Shown one piece after another: positions 14,904 to 23,726 of a stretch of 64,000 bases of DNA. Source of the DNA: DATLSM01 sp963722965 (lineage in GTDB: Bacteria > Actinomycetota > Thermoleophilia > Solirubrobacterales > 70-9). Below the pieces are notes generated by a model. It made no database searches, was not told where the DNA came from, and worked only from the letters and a program-made list of their open reading frames with translations. The stretch lies in the NCBI GenBank assembly GCA_963722965.1, contig CAVROX010000011.1, forward strand, positions 119,765 to 183,764, in the 5' to 3' direction. Both the position numbers and the translations under genes were made by a program. Within the stretch, counting starts at the first letter, position 1; each line of letters opens with the position of its first letter.

Positions 14904-15640
14904 TGGAGCTGCGGGTGCTGGCCCTCTACCCCGAGCAGATGAACATCTACGCGGACCGCGGAAATATCCTCTTCCTCCAACGCCGCTGTGAGTGGCGGGG
15001 AATCAGATTCTCCTACAGCGCCGCGGGCCCGGGCGAGCACTTTGACCCGACTCGGCACGACCTGATCTACATCGGTGGCGGCCAGGACCGCGACCAGCGG
15101 ATGGTGGCGGCGGATATGGTCAAGAGCAAGCGCGAGGCGCTCGCGGCTGCAGTGGCGGACGGCGTCGTCATCCTCGCCGTCTGCGGCGGCTACCAGCTGC
15201 TTGGCCACAGCTACCAGCTCGGCGAGGAGCGGCTGGCGGGGCTCGGCCTCGCCGACCTGGAGACGGTCCGTGAGCCGGGTCCGCGGCTGATCGGAAACGT
15301 CGCGATCGAGGCCGACCTGGGAACCGGCCTGCGCCTGATCGCCGGTTTTGAGAACCACGGCGGCCGGACCTACCTGGGCAAGACCGCACGCCCCCTGGGC
15401 CGGGTCCTCAAGGGCTTCGGCAACAACGGGAGAGACGGGCTCGAGGGTGTCCGGCGGGGCAACTTGCTCGGCACCTACCTGCACGGACCCCTGCTCCCCA
15501 AGAACGCCTGGCTGGCGGACCGCCTGAGCGTCCTGGCCCTGGAGCGCCGCTACGGCTCCCCGCCGGAGCTGGCACCCCTCGACGACACCCTCGAGGGCCT
15601 CGCGCACGCCGACGCCCGGTCGGCTGCCGGCGTCCCCTAA
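14903..15640 (+). CDS. gatD: Lipid II isoglutaminyl synthase, glutamine amidotransferase subunit GatD
   Basis: A class I glutamine amidotransferase-like protein (CobB/CobQ type) of 245 residues, full length for GatD. The nucleophile is C94 in AVCGGYQLLG and the catalytic His is H194 in GTYLHGPLLPKN. IYIGGGQDRDQ near residue 55 is typical of GatD. It releases ammonia from glutamine and channels it to MurT for amidation of lipid II. The ATG at 14903 overlaps the stop of the methyltransferase gene. Confidence 0.92.
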   Translation: MELRVLALYPEQMNIYADRGNILFLQRRCEWRGIRFSYSAAGPGEHFDPTRHDLIYIGGGQDRDQRMVAADMVKSKREALAAAVADGVVILAVCGGYQLLGHSYQLGEERLAGLGLADLETVREPGPRLIGNVAIEADLGTGLRLIAGFENHGGRTYLGKTARPLGRVLKGFGNNGRDGLEGVRRGNLLGTYLHGPLLPKNAWLADRLSVLALERRYGSPPELAPLDDTLEGLAHADARSAAGVP

Positions 15641-15644
15641 GGCC

Positions 15645-16313
15645 TCAGGGGGCGGTGGGAACCACCGTCAGCGGACCCTCGCCCGATGGCAACCGGTCCG
15701 TATCAAAGCCCACCGAGTCAAGCCGCTGCACCCGCCCCATCAGGCTGATGAACTCCTCCTCCGTATCGAGGAAGCCGATGCGCGGGGTGCGGTAGTGCAT
15801 CGGCACCACCCATCGCGGCGCCAGCTCCTCGACGATCCTCGCCGCCTGGGCGGCGCCGATTGTCGGGCCTCCCCCAACCGGGAGGAAGACCATGTCGACC
15901 TCGCCGATCGCCGCCCGCTGCTCGAGACGCAGCTCGGCCTGGCCGAAGTCCCCAAAGTGGGCGACCCGCACGCCCCCCAACGTGAACACGAAGATCGTGT
16001 TCGGGCCGCGTTCGGTGCCCGAGCGCTCGTCGTGCTCGGAGGCGATCGCGACTACCTCGCCAATCGGGGACTCGAGCCGGCCGGCGGTTGAGCGCAGGAC
16101 CACCGGCTCGCCGGCAATCGCCTCCACCCCGTTGTGGTCGAGGTGCTCGTGGGTGACGAGCAGCAGGTCGATCCCATCGGCCTCGATCGCCGGGTAGTCG
16201 AACTGGATCCCGCGCTCGGCCATCGGCGCCATGTCGGCGAAGGGGTCGATCAACACCCTCGCCTCATCGCTTGAGAGGGTGAAAGCGGACTGACCGTGCC
16301 ACTCAACGTGCAT
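15645..16313 (-). CDS. Metallo-beta-lactamase fold hydrolase, UlaG-like
   Basis: A 222-residue metal-dependent hydrolase. The metal-binding motif THEHLDHNG (HxHxDH) follows the first strands, with further ligands in VAHFGDFGQ and near VVPMHYRTPRIGF. Short UlaG-like proteins of this type are common; substrates are usually unknown. The ATG at 16313 overlaps the end of the upstream MFS gene by 11 nt, so the two are probably co-transcribed. It converges with gatD, leaving only 4 bases between the stops. Confidence 0.8.
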   Translation of the reverse strand: MHVEWHGQSAFTLSSDEARVLIDPFADMAPMAERGIQFDYPAIEADGIDLLLVTHEHLDHNGVEAIAGEPVVLRSTAGRLESPIGEVVAIASEHDERSGTERGPNTIFVFTLGGVRVAHFGDFGQAELRLEQRAAIGEVDMVFLPVGGGPTIGAAQAARIVEELAPRWVVPMHYRTPRIGFLDTEEEFISLMGRVQRLDSVGFDTDRLPSGEGPLTVVPTAP

Positions 16314-18030
16314 GCTGCTCCTCCAGTTTGGGGATTTGGCCGCGCGAACCCGCCTCGCTGGCGGGTTCCTCGGCGTAGTGATAGCGGCCGCCGCGCAGCG
16401 AAGAGGCAGCAGCGGCGACCAGACAGGCGGCGATTGCAAAGGTGAACGCCGCGTGGAGCCCGTCCCGAAAGGGGGCGGAGATCAGGTGGGGGAAGAACTC
16501 TGGGCCGGTCAGCAGCGCCTGGGCATGCGTCGGCAGCGCCTGCAGGGCCCCGGCGCCGACCAGGTGCTGGATCGGGTTGTAGCCGAGGAAGGCGGCGAAG
16601 AGGATCGAGACCGGCGGCGTCTGTCCGACCCGGTGGGCGAGCGCCGGAGGGACGCCGTGGGCCTGCAACCCACTGCTCATCGCCGCCGGCAGGCTGGAGG
16701 CGAGGCCAACGATCAGCAGGGTGAAGAAAATACCGATCGAGAGCACCTGGGCGGAGTTTTGGAAGGTCTGGTTCATGCCCCCGCCGGCACCGCGATCGCC
16801 GGCGGGGAGGCTATTCATCACCCCAGCTCGATTGGGCGAGGCAAACATCCCCATCGAGACCCCGTTCAAAAACAGGATCGCGGCGAAGACCGTGAAGGAA
16901 AAGTCGGTCGGCAGCAGCATCAGCAGGCCGAAACTGATCGCCGCCCCGACCATCCCTCCGGTTGCGAAGGGACGCGCCCCAAGGCGGTCAGACAGATAGC
17001 CCGAGGTCGGCCCCGCGATCAGCATCCCGATCGTCAGCGGCAGCATGTAGATCCCGGCCCACAGCGGCGTTTCGGTGAAGCTGTAGCCGTGCTCGGGCAG
17101 CCAGATTCCCTGCAGCCAGATGATCAGCATGAACATCAGGCCACCGCGGGCGATGGCGGCAAGGAAGGTCGAGAGGGTGCCGAATGTGAAGGCCCGGATC
17201 CGAAACAGCGCCAGTCGAAACATCGGCTCGACGACGCGGCTCTCGATCGCCACAAAGGCCGCCAGCGAGAGGACCGAGCAGGTGAGCAGGGCGATCACCC
17301 GGGGGCTGCTCCAGCCGGTTGGGCTGCCGCCGTAGGGGCGAATCCCGTAGGTGACGGCGACCATCACCAAGACCAGACCGAGGGCGAAGGTGATATTCCC
17401 CCACCAATCGATCGAGGCGGGCCGCGGCCTGCTTCGCTCCTCGAGTTTGAGGTAGGCCCAGACCGTGCCGAAAAGGCCGACCGGAACCGAGATGAGGAAG
17501 ACCAGGCGCCAGTCGATCGGCGCCAGCAGGCCGCCGAGGATCAGACCGACGAACATGCCGCTGACGCCGACGATGTTGTTGATGCCCAAAGCCATGCCCC
17601 GCTGGTCGACGGGGAAGGCGTCGGTGATGATCGCCGCTGCGTTGGCGAGCAAGCAGGCACCGCCGATTCCCTGGACGATGCGGAAGACGATCAGGTAGGT
17701 GGCGCCGGAGCGACCGGTCATCCAGTCGATCGCCAGCAGCAGCGAGGCGACCGTGTAGATGACGAAACCGAGGTTGTAGATCCTCACCCGCCCGTACATG
17801 TCGCCCAGCCGACCGAGGCTGACGATGAGAACGCTTGATACGACCAGGTAGCCGAGGATCATCCACAGCAAGTAGAAGCTGTTTGAGGGGATCAGCGGGT
17901 CGAGGTGGATGCCGCGGAAGATGGCGGGCATCGCGATCAGCGTGATCGACGCATCGAGCGTCGCCAGCAGGACCGCCAGCGTCGTGTTGGACAACGCGAT
18001 CCACTTGTAGCGTTGGGAGGGCACGGACAC
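16303..18030 (-). CDS. MFS transporter, DHA2-like 14-helix drug exporter family
   Basis: A 575-residue major facilitator with about 14 hydrophobic helices. It shows the A motif GRLGDMYGRVRIYNLG after helix 2, LDAS in helix 1 (motif D1) and IVQGIGGACLLANAAAIITDAFP (motif C region), as in DHA2 proton-linked exporters. The start is GTG at 18030, or 18024 six bases later; anything upstream would have unlikely composition. It would export drugs or other amphiphilic compounds. It shares its operon with the UlaG-like hydrolase. Confidence 0.85.
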   Translation of the reverse strand: MSVPSQRYKWIALSNTTLAVLLATLDASITLIAMPAIFRGIHLDPLIPSNSFYLLWMILGYLVVSSVLIVSLGRLGDMYGRVRIYNLGFVIYTVASLLLAIDWMTGRSGATYLIVFRIVQGIGGACLLANAAAIITDAFPVDQRGMALGINNIVGVSGMFVGLILGGLLAPIDWRLVFLISVPVGLFGTVWAYLKLEERSRPRPASIDWWGNITFALGLVLVMVAVTYGIRPYGGSPTGWSSPRVIALLTCSVLSLAAFVAIESRVVEPMFRLALFRIRAFTFGTLSTFLAAIARGGLMFMLIIWLQGIWLPEHGYSFTETPLWAGIYMLPLTIGMLIAGPTSGYLSDRLGARPFATGGMVGAAISFGLLMLLPTDFSFTVFAAILFLNGVSMGMFASPNRAGVMNSLPAGDRGAGGGMNQTFQNSAQVLSIGIFFTLLIVGLASSLPAAMSSGLQAHGVPPALAHRVGQTPPVSILFAAFLGYNPIQHLVGAGALQALPTHAQALLTGPEFFPHLISAPFRDGLHAAFTFAIAACLVAAAASSLRGGRYHYAEEPASEAGSRGQIPKLEEQHAR

Positions 18031-18065
18031 AACCTTACGTGTCCGGCAGGTTCGGTGGAGCCGGC

Positions 18066-18497
18066 TCAGCGACCGCTGGAGCCGAAGCCGCCGTCGCCGC
18101 GCGCAGTGCCGCTCAGCTCCGCCACCTCGACCGGCTCCGCGGGCGCGATCGGCGCGATCACCAGCTGGGCGATGCGGTCCCCAGGCTCCACGTGGAAGGT
18201 CTCTGCGGGATCTGTGTTTAAGAGCAGGACCCGCAGCTCCCCCCGATAGCCGGAGTCGATCAGCCCGGGGCTGTTGGGCAGCGAAATCCCGTGGTCGCGG
18301 GCGAGCCCCGAGCGCGGCAGCACCAACCCCGCGTGCCCGGCCGGAATTTCGACCGCGACCCCGGTCCCGACGCTCCACCTCTCCCCCGGCCCGATATGCG
18401 CCGCCTCGTTCGCGTATAGATCGAGCCCGGCGTCTCCGGGGTGAGCCCGCGACGGCAGCACCGCACCATCCTGCAGCCTTGTGACCGACAGCTTCAT
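18066..18497 (-). CDS. dut: Deoxyuridine 5'-triphosphate nucleotidohydrolase
   Basis: A trimeric dUTPase of 143 residues that hydrolyses dUTP to dUMP and pyrophosphate, keeping uracil out of DNA and feeding dTMP synthesis. All five family motifs can be found, among them PGDAGLDLYA (1), PRSGLARDHG (2), GLIDSGYRGEL (3) and the glycine-rich C-terminal GGFGSSGR (5). The start at 18497 gives the usual length. It lies 10 bases downstream of hflX on the same strand. Confidence 0.93.
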   Translation of the reverse strand: MKLSVTRLQDGAVLPSRAHPGDAGLDLYANEAAHIGPGERWSVGTGVAVEIPAGHAGLVLPRSGLARDHGISLPNSPGLIDSGYRGELRVLLLNTDPAETFHVEPGDRIAQLVIAPIAPAEPVEVAELSGTARGDGGFGSSGR

Positions 18498-18507
18498 CGC
18501 CGGGACC

Positions 18508-19818
18508 CTAAACGACGGCCAGATCGTCGAAGCGGTGCAGCTCGGCGACCGGGACCCGGGCGTGCACCAGTACGCCGTCATCGCGATCGGTCCGTTTTAG
18601 CTCGCCGGCGAGTTCGTGCAGCTCGTGCAGGCGCCCCCCCGCCGAGTAGGGGATCAGCAGATCGACCTCCGCCAGAGTCTCCTCGAAGCTCGCCTCGATC
18701 CGATCGCGCAGCGCCTTTAGGCCCTCCCCCGTCAGGGCCGAGACCAGCACCGCATCGGGGTGGCGGAGCATCGCCTCGTGCCTACCCTCGGCGTCAAGCA
18801 GGTCGGCCTTGTTGAGAACCAGCAGCCGCGCCTTCTCGCCAGCGCCAATCTCCTCGAGCACCTCATCGACGGCCCGCATGTCGCATTCGCGCCGCTCCTC
18901 CGGCGCCGCCGCGTCGACCACCTGGAGAATCAGATCAGCCAGCGCGGTCTCCTCAAGCGTCGCCTTGAACGCCTCAACGAGCTGGTGGGGAAGCTTCTCG
19001 ATGAAACCGACGGTGTCGGTCAGCAGGTAGTTTCGGCCCGACAGCTCAAAGCCTCGGGTCATCGGGTCAAGCGTGAGAAAGAGCCTGTCGCCGATCCTGG
19101 CCTCGGCCCCGGTGATCGCATTCAGCAGGGTCGACTTGCCGGCATTTGTGTAGCCGGCAAGTGCGATCCGCGGGATCGAGGAGCGCTCGCGGTGCGCCCG
19201 CATCACGCCGCGGTTTCGCTCCAGGCGCGCGAGGCGGCGACGCAGCGCGGCGATCCGATCGCGCGCGAGGCGACGATCGGTCTCGATCTGGGACTCGCCC
19301 GGGCCCCTGGTGGCGATCCCTCCGCCGAGCCGCTCGAGATGGGTCCACAGTCCGCGCATCCGCGCCAGGTTGTATTCGAGCTGGGCCAACTCGACCTGGA
19401 GCTTGCCCGCGGCTGAGTGGGCGTGGTCGGCAAAGATGTCGAGGATGACCGCGGTGCGGTCGATCACCGGCACCCCGAGCGCGGCCTCCAGGTTGCGCTC
19501 CTGGCGCGGTGCCAGCTCGTCGTCGCAGGCGACCAGGTTCGCATCGCAGGCGATGACCTGCCGCTTCAGCTCGCTCAGCCTGCCACGGCCGAAGTAGCGG
19601 TCGGGGTCGGGAGCGGCCCGCTGCTGAATAGCCTCGCCCGCGGTCGCTACCCCCGCGGTGCGCAGCAGCTCCTTTAACTCGGCGAGCGGGTCTCCCTGCT
19701 CGCGGCCATCGGTGATCCCGATCGCCATTGCCCGCTGCCGCGCCCTCGGGTTTAACACACCCGCTGGGCCCGCGCCGTTGCGGGTCTGGGTCTTGCGGCC
19801 GTTTCTCGAACGCTGCAC
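18508..19818 (-). CDS. hflX: Ribosome-associated GTPase HflX
   Basis: A 436-residue GTPase that binds the large ribosomal subunit and splits stalled or hibernating ribosomes. The N-terminal domain contains DPDRYFGRGRLSELK and a glycine-rich segment GGGIATRGPGESQIETDRR. The G domain has G1 GYTNAGKST (222-230), G3 DTVGFIEKLP, G4 NKAD and a C-terminal domain. GTG at 19818 is used because the QRAMAIGITDG strand belongs to the N-terminal domain, but ATG at 19728 is possible. It is divergent from the epimerase gene with 25 bases between starts. Confidence 0.92.
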   Translation of the reverse strand: MQRSRNGRKTQTRNGAGPAGVLNPRARQRAMAIGITDGREQGDPLAELKELLRTAGVATAGEAIQQRAAPDPDRYFGRGRLSELKRQVIACDANLVACDDELAPRQERNLEAALGVPVIDRTAVILDIFADHAHSAAGKLQVELAQLEYNLARMRGLWTHLERLGGGIATRGPGESQIETDRRLARDRIAALRRRLARLERNRGVMRAHRERSSIPRIALAGYTNAGKSTLLNAITGAEARIGDRLFLTLDPMTRGFELSGRNYLLTDTVGFIEKLPHQLVEAFKATLEETALADLILQVVDAAAPEERRECDMRAVDEVLEEIGAGEKARLLVLNKADLLDAEGRHEAMLRHPDAVLVSALTGEGLKALRDRIEASFEETLAEVDLLIPYSAGGRLHELHELAGELKRTDRDDGVLVHARVPVAELHRFDDLAVV

Positions 19819-19830
19819 TCAACCTCATTG

Positions 19831-19836
19831 TAGGGT
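19831..19836 (+). promoter_or_regulatory. Candidate -10 element for a leaderless epimerase transcript
   Basis: TAGGGT lies seven bases before the GTG start at 19844, with no ribosome binding site in the gap. Confidence 0.3.
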
Positions 19837-19843
19837 TGGCGGG

Positions 19844-20842
19844 GTGAGGGTTTTCCTGACGGGAGGCACCGGCTTCATCGGCGGTGAGGTCGCGCGCCAG
19901 CTGCGGGCTCGCGGCGAGGAGGTGGCCTGCTTGGTGCGCACGCCCGCGAAGGGCGGCAGGCTGGCGGAGCTGGGCTGCGAGCTCGTCCCCGGCGACCTCG
20001 CAAGCGCGCAGGCGATCGGGGCGGGAATGAAGGACTGCGACGCGGTGATCCACGCCGCCGCGGTCTATGAGGTGGGCATCCCCGCCTCCCAGAGGCCGGC
20101 GATGCGCGCGGCCAACGTCGAGGGCACCGAACGCGTGCTGAGGGCGGCGCTTGAGGCCGGCATCCCGAAGCTGATCTACGTCTCCACCGTCGGAGCCTTC
20201 GGCAACACCAAAGGCAAAGTCGTCGAGGAGTCCTATCAGCACGCCGGTGTCGATTTCACCTCCTACTACGAGGAGACAAAGTGGGAAGCGCACCAACTCG
20301 CAAAGAAGATGATCCGCGAGGAGGGCCTGCCCTGCACGATCGTCCAGCCCGGCGGCGTCTACGGCCCCGGCGACACCTCCTCGATCGCCGAGTTGCTCAA
20401 CCAGTTCTGTGCCGGCAGGATGCCGCTGATTCCATTCCCCGAGCTGGGGATCTGCCTCACCTACGTCGAGGACGTCGCGGCCGGGATCATCCTCGCCCTC
20501 GACCGGGGTAAGCTCGGCGAGACCTACGTGCTCAGCGGGCCCGTGACCACCGTCCGCGAGGCGATCGGCGTCGTCGCCACGCTCACGGGTCGAAAGGCGC
20601 CCAAGCACGCGATCCCGACTCCGGTGATGAAGGCGATGGTCCCGATCGGACCACTGGTCGGCAGGGTGATGGGCCAGCCCCCCAACCTGCGCGAGCTGAT
20701 CTCCTCCGCTGACGGCGTCACCTTCTGGGCCAGCCATGAGAAGGCGAGCCGCGAGCTGGGCTATGCGCCGCGTGGTCTTGAGCAAGGTCTGCGCGAAACC
20801 CTGGCGGCCGAAGGCAAGCTGCCGGCTGCCGCCCGGACCTGA
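19844..20842 (+). CDS. NAD(P)-dependent epimerase/dehydratase (extended SDR)
   Basis: A 332-residue extended short-chain dehydrogenase/reductase. It opens with the nucleotide-binding loop FLTGGTGFIGGEVA, has DCDAVIHAAAVYE, a catalytic Ser/Thr region (YVSTVGAFG) and the Y-x3-K pair in SYYEETKWEA. Close relatives act on NDP-sugars, flavonoid-like ketones or sterols, so the substrate is open. The start is GTG. It is followed after 14 bases by a metallo-beta-lactamase fold gene on the same strand, probably one operon. Confidence 0.83.
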   Translation: MRVFLTGGTGFIGGEVARQLRARGEEVACLVRTPAKGGRLAELGCELVPGDLASAQAIGAGMKDCDAVIHAAAVYEVGIPASQRPAMRAANVEGTERVLRAALEAGIPKLIYVSTVGAFGNTKGKVVEESYQHAGVDFTSYYEETKWEAHQLAKKMIREEGLPCTIVQPGGVYGPGDTSSIAELLNQFCAGRMPLIPFPELGICLTYVEDVAAGIILALDRGKLGETYVLSGPVTTVREAIGVVATLTGRKAPKHAIPTPVMKAMVPIGPLVGRVMGQPPNLRELISSADGVTFWASHEKASRELGYAPRGLEQGLRETLAAEGKLPAAART

Positions 20843-20856
20843 GCACTCAGGTCACG

Positions 20857-21696
20857 ATGCGCGTCATCGACGTCATGCACCTCGGGCGCCCGCACGTGAT
20901 CGGCTGCTGGGAGATCGACGGGGTCCTGGTTGACCCCGGACCGGAGTCCTCGCTTGCGACGCTGCTGGCAGCGCTCGGCCGAGAGCGCCCACGGGCGCTG
21001 ATGCTGACCCACATCCACCTCGACCACGCGGCAGCGACCGGGGCCCTGGTGCGGCGCTGGCCAGACCTCGAGGTCTACGTCCACGAGCGGGGCGCGCCCC
21101 ACCTCATCGACCCATCGAGGCTGCTTGCCAGCGCCGAGCGTCTCTACGGGGACCAGATGCAGCGCCTGTGGGGCGAAATCGTCCCCGTTCCCGAGCAAAA
21201 CGTGGTGGCGCTGGTGGGCGGAGAGCAGGTCCTGGGGATGCGCGTCGCCTACACCCCCGGGCACGCAACTCACCACGTCTCCTATCTGCACGATGAGACC
21301 GGGACCGCGTTCGTCGGCGACGTGGCCGCCGTCTTGATCCCGGGCGTGGAGCTGATCGTCCCACCCACCCCACCACCCGACATTGACATCGAGACCTGGA
21401 TCGACTCAATCGACCTCGTCGAGGGCTGGAACCCAAAGCAGCTGGCCCTGACGCACTTCGGCGCGGTTGCAGACCCCGCCCCTCACCTCGCCCGCGTGCG
21501 CGAGCGCCTCCGCGAAGAGGCCCGCCAGGCACGCGACCTCCCAGAGGCAGAGTATGAGCGCCGTCACCGCTCCTTGGTCACAGCGCACGCCAGCAGCGAG
21601 GAGGCCGCCGCGGAGATGATCCAGTGCGTCCCTCCGGAGTACCAGTGGAGGGGACTGAACCGCTACTGGACTAAGCGGGCGTCAGGTACCGAGTGA
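20857..21696 (+). CDS. Metallo-beta-lactamase fold hydrolase
   Basis: A 279-residue MBL-fold protein. The metal ligands are THIHLDHAAATG (HxHxDH), the His in TPGHATHHVSY, Asp in FVGDVAAV and a C-terminal His in LTHFGAV. The C-terminal region is long and helical. The glyoxalase II-like arrangement suggests hydrolysis of a thioester, lactone or similar ester, but no substrate can be named. Its 3' end overlaps the convergent aminotransferase gene by 26 nt. Confidence 0.83.
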   Translation: MRVIDVMHLGRPHVIGCWEIDGVLVDPGPESSLATLLAALGRERPRALMLTHIHLDHAAATGALVRRWPDLEVYVHERGAPHLIDPSRLLASAERLYGDQMQRLWGEIVPVPEQNVVALVGGEQVLGMRVAYTPGHATHHVSYLHDETGTAFVGDVAAVLIPGVELIVPPTPPPDIDIETWIDSIDLVEGWNPKQLALTHFGAVADPAPHLARVRERLREEARQARDLPEAEYERRHRSLVTAHASSEEAAAEMIQCVPPEYQWRGLNRYWTKRASGTE

Positions 21697-22860
21697 TCCG
21701 CGCGACCGCCTCTTCGATCCGATCATCGGCGGTGGTCAGCGAGATCCGGAAGAACCCCTCGCCACTGGGTCCGTACATCGCAGCCCGGCGAGACGACAAC
21801 CGCCGCCTCCTCGAGCACAACTCCGAGAAGCTGGCTGAGGTGTGGCCCGCCGGCACCGGCGCCCAGACGTAGATCGTCCCCTGCGGCGGCGTGCACCTCG
21901 ACGCCGATCTCGCGCAGCGCGCCGCACGACCAGGTCGCGCCGGCGCTGCGTAGGTTGCGTTCATCTCGCTCAAGCGGCGCCTGCGGTCGGTTCAGCGCGG
22001 CGACGCCGGCGAGCTGCACCGCCTCGAACAGGCCGGAGTCGACGTTGGACTTCAGCCGCCAGTAGGTCTCGATCGCTTCGCGCGTTACCGACGATCGCGG
22101 CGCAGCGCCAGCCGGTCATGTTGTAGCCCTTGGACAGCGAGAAGACCTCGACGCCGACCTCCTTGGCGCCCGGGCGTCGCGAGGAAGATCGGCGCGACGT
22201 AGCCGTCGTAGGTGGTCTCGCTGTAGGCGTTGTCGTGCACGACCAGGATCTCGTGCTCGCGCGCGAAGTCGACGACCAGCTCGAAGAAGCCCTCGGGAAC
22301 GACGGCGCCGGTCGGGTTGTTCGGGTAGTTGAGGAACATCAGCCGCGCCCGGGCGGCGTGCTCGGCGGCAACGGCGTCGAGGTCTGGGGCGAAGCCCAGC
22401 TCGGGGACCAGCGGCAGCAGCACCGGCGTCGCCGCCGGCGAGGAGCGGGCCGCCGGTGTAGACGGGGTAGCCGGGGTCGGAGGCGAGCGCCACGTCGCCG
22501 GGGTCAAGAAAGGCGAAGAATGAGGTTGAAGATGCACTCCTTGGCGCCGATCGCCGGCATCACCTCGGTCTCGGGGTCGATCTCGACCCCGAAGCGTCGC
22601 TCGTAGAACTCGGCGACAGCGCCTCGCGGAACTCGGCCCGGCCGCGGTTGCTCGGGTACTGTTGGTTGGCTCGGGTCGGCAACCGCGCTCTGCATCGCCT
22701 GCGACGATCGTGCGGGTAGGTCGGCTCGTCGGGGTCGCCGATCCCGAGGCTGATCACGTCGACGCCGGCGGCGCGCTTGTCGGCGAACCTGCCGCTCCAG
22801 CTCGGCGAACATGTAGGGGGGGATCGCCTCCAGGCGCTTAGACGGACCCGCGATTCCCAT
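21671..22860 (-). pseudogene. dapL: LL-diaminopimelate aminotransferase-like gene, reading frame broken many times
   Basis: Pieces in all three minus frames line up as one PLP aminotransferase of about 390 residues. They are MGIAGPSKRLEAIPPYMFAE, ISLGIGDPDEPTYPH, QQYPSNRGRAEFREA, VMPAIGAKECIFNL, MFLNYPNNPTGAVVP, EILVVHDNAYSETTYDGY and, at the end, AMYGPSGEGFFRISLTT. The order and motifs fit DapL, which converts tetrahydrodipicolinate directly to LL-diaminopimelate. DapC or another class I aminotransferase remains possible. It is next to dapF, which uses its product. There are several frame changes, so either a sequencing problem or true decay; the conserved residues between the slips argue for the former. 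Confidence 0.75.
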
Positions 22861-22871
22861 CGCCGCGGAAT

Positions 22872-23715
22872 CTAAAGGCTGGCGAGCGCCTGGAGAAGCT
22901 CGGGGGACGCCTCGCCGCGGAAAACGGGCTCGGCCCGGCCCTCGAGGCGCACGTCGAGGTCGTCGGAGACCTCGACCTCGAGCTCGCCACCGTCGAGCTC
23001 GACGACTATGGGGCTGGCGGCGCCGCGCAGGAAGGCGGTCACCGCGGCGCCGCTGGCGCCGGTGCCCGAGGAGAGCGTCTCCCCCACCCCGCGCTCGAAG
23101 ATTCGCGCCCGGACCCTGCTGCCGTCGATCGCGAGGAAGGAGACGTTGGTGCGGTTCGGGAATAGCTCGTGCGATTCGATCTCGTGGCCCGATCGCGCCA
23201 AGGTCGAGCTCATCGAGCTCCTTCGCCGACGAGGATCGCACACTGGGGGTTGCCGATCTAGACGTGCTGGAAGTCCCACTCGCGCCCGCCGGCGGTGAGC
23301 GTCCCCCTGCCGTCCGCGCCACCGGAGGGGAAGTTCCTGGAGGCGGTCGAGGCTCGTCCCAGATCGAGCGCGCAGCTCAGCTCGGAGGTGATCGTCGGCG
23401 CGATCGGCCCGCCGCGGTCTGGATCGCGAACGTGTCGTCGTCGGTCCAGTCGCGGCCGGCGCAGGTAGAGGATCGCCTCGCGCGCCCCGTTGCCCGACAG
23501 CTCGGCCTCCGACCCGTCGCGGATTGAAGATCCGCAGCCGAGCGACAAAGCCGGGATCCTCGGCTCCGAGATAGCAGCAGGATCCCGTCGGCGCCAATCC
23601 CGAAATGCGGGTCGCACAGCCGCCGGATCCGCGCCGCGGTCAGCTCGAACGGCAGCTCGTCGGCCTCCACGATCAGGTAGTCGTTGCCCAGCGCCTGCCA
23701 CTTCTCAAATCTCAC
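22872..23715 (-). pseudogene. dapF: Diaminopimelate epimerase, reading frame broken
   Basis: The segments read MRFEKWQALGNDYLIVEA and IRRLCDPHFGIGADGILLL at the start (N-terminal catalytic Cys in a shifted frame) and VSFLAIDGSRVRARIFERG with ETLSSGTGASGAAVTAF in the C-terminal half. DapF interconverts LL- and meso-diaminopimelate with two cysteines as acid and base. In this sequence the second catalytic Cys (usually in a CGTG motif) reads SGTG. The start is GTG at 23715 and the total length fits about 280 residues. At least two or three single-base slips lie between 23200 and 23600. It sits directly between dapL and miaA. Confidence 0.8.
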
Positions 23716-23726
23716 CGGCGGGCAGC

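Noticed and set aside
16312..17838. Plus-strand frame of 508 codons, rich in Asp, Gln, Arg and Gly
   Set aside because: Antisense of the MFS transporter; composition is typical of the reverse of membrane-helix codons.
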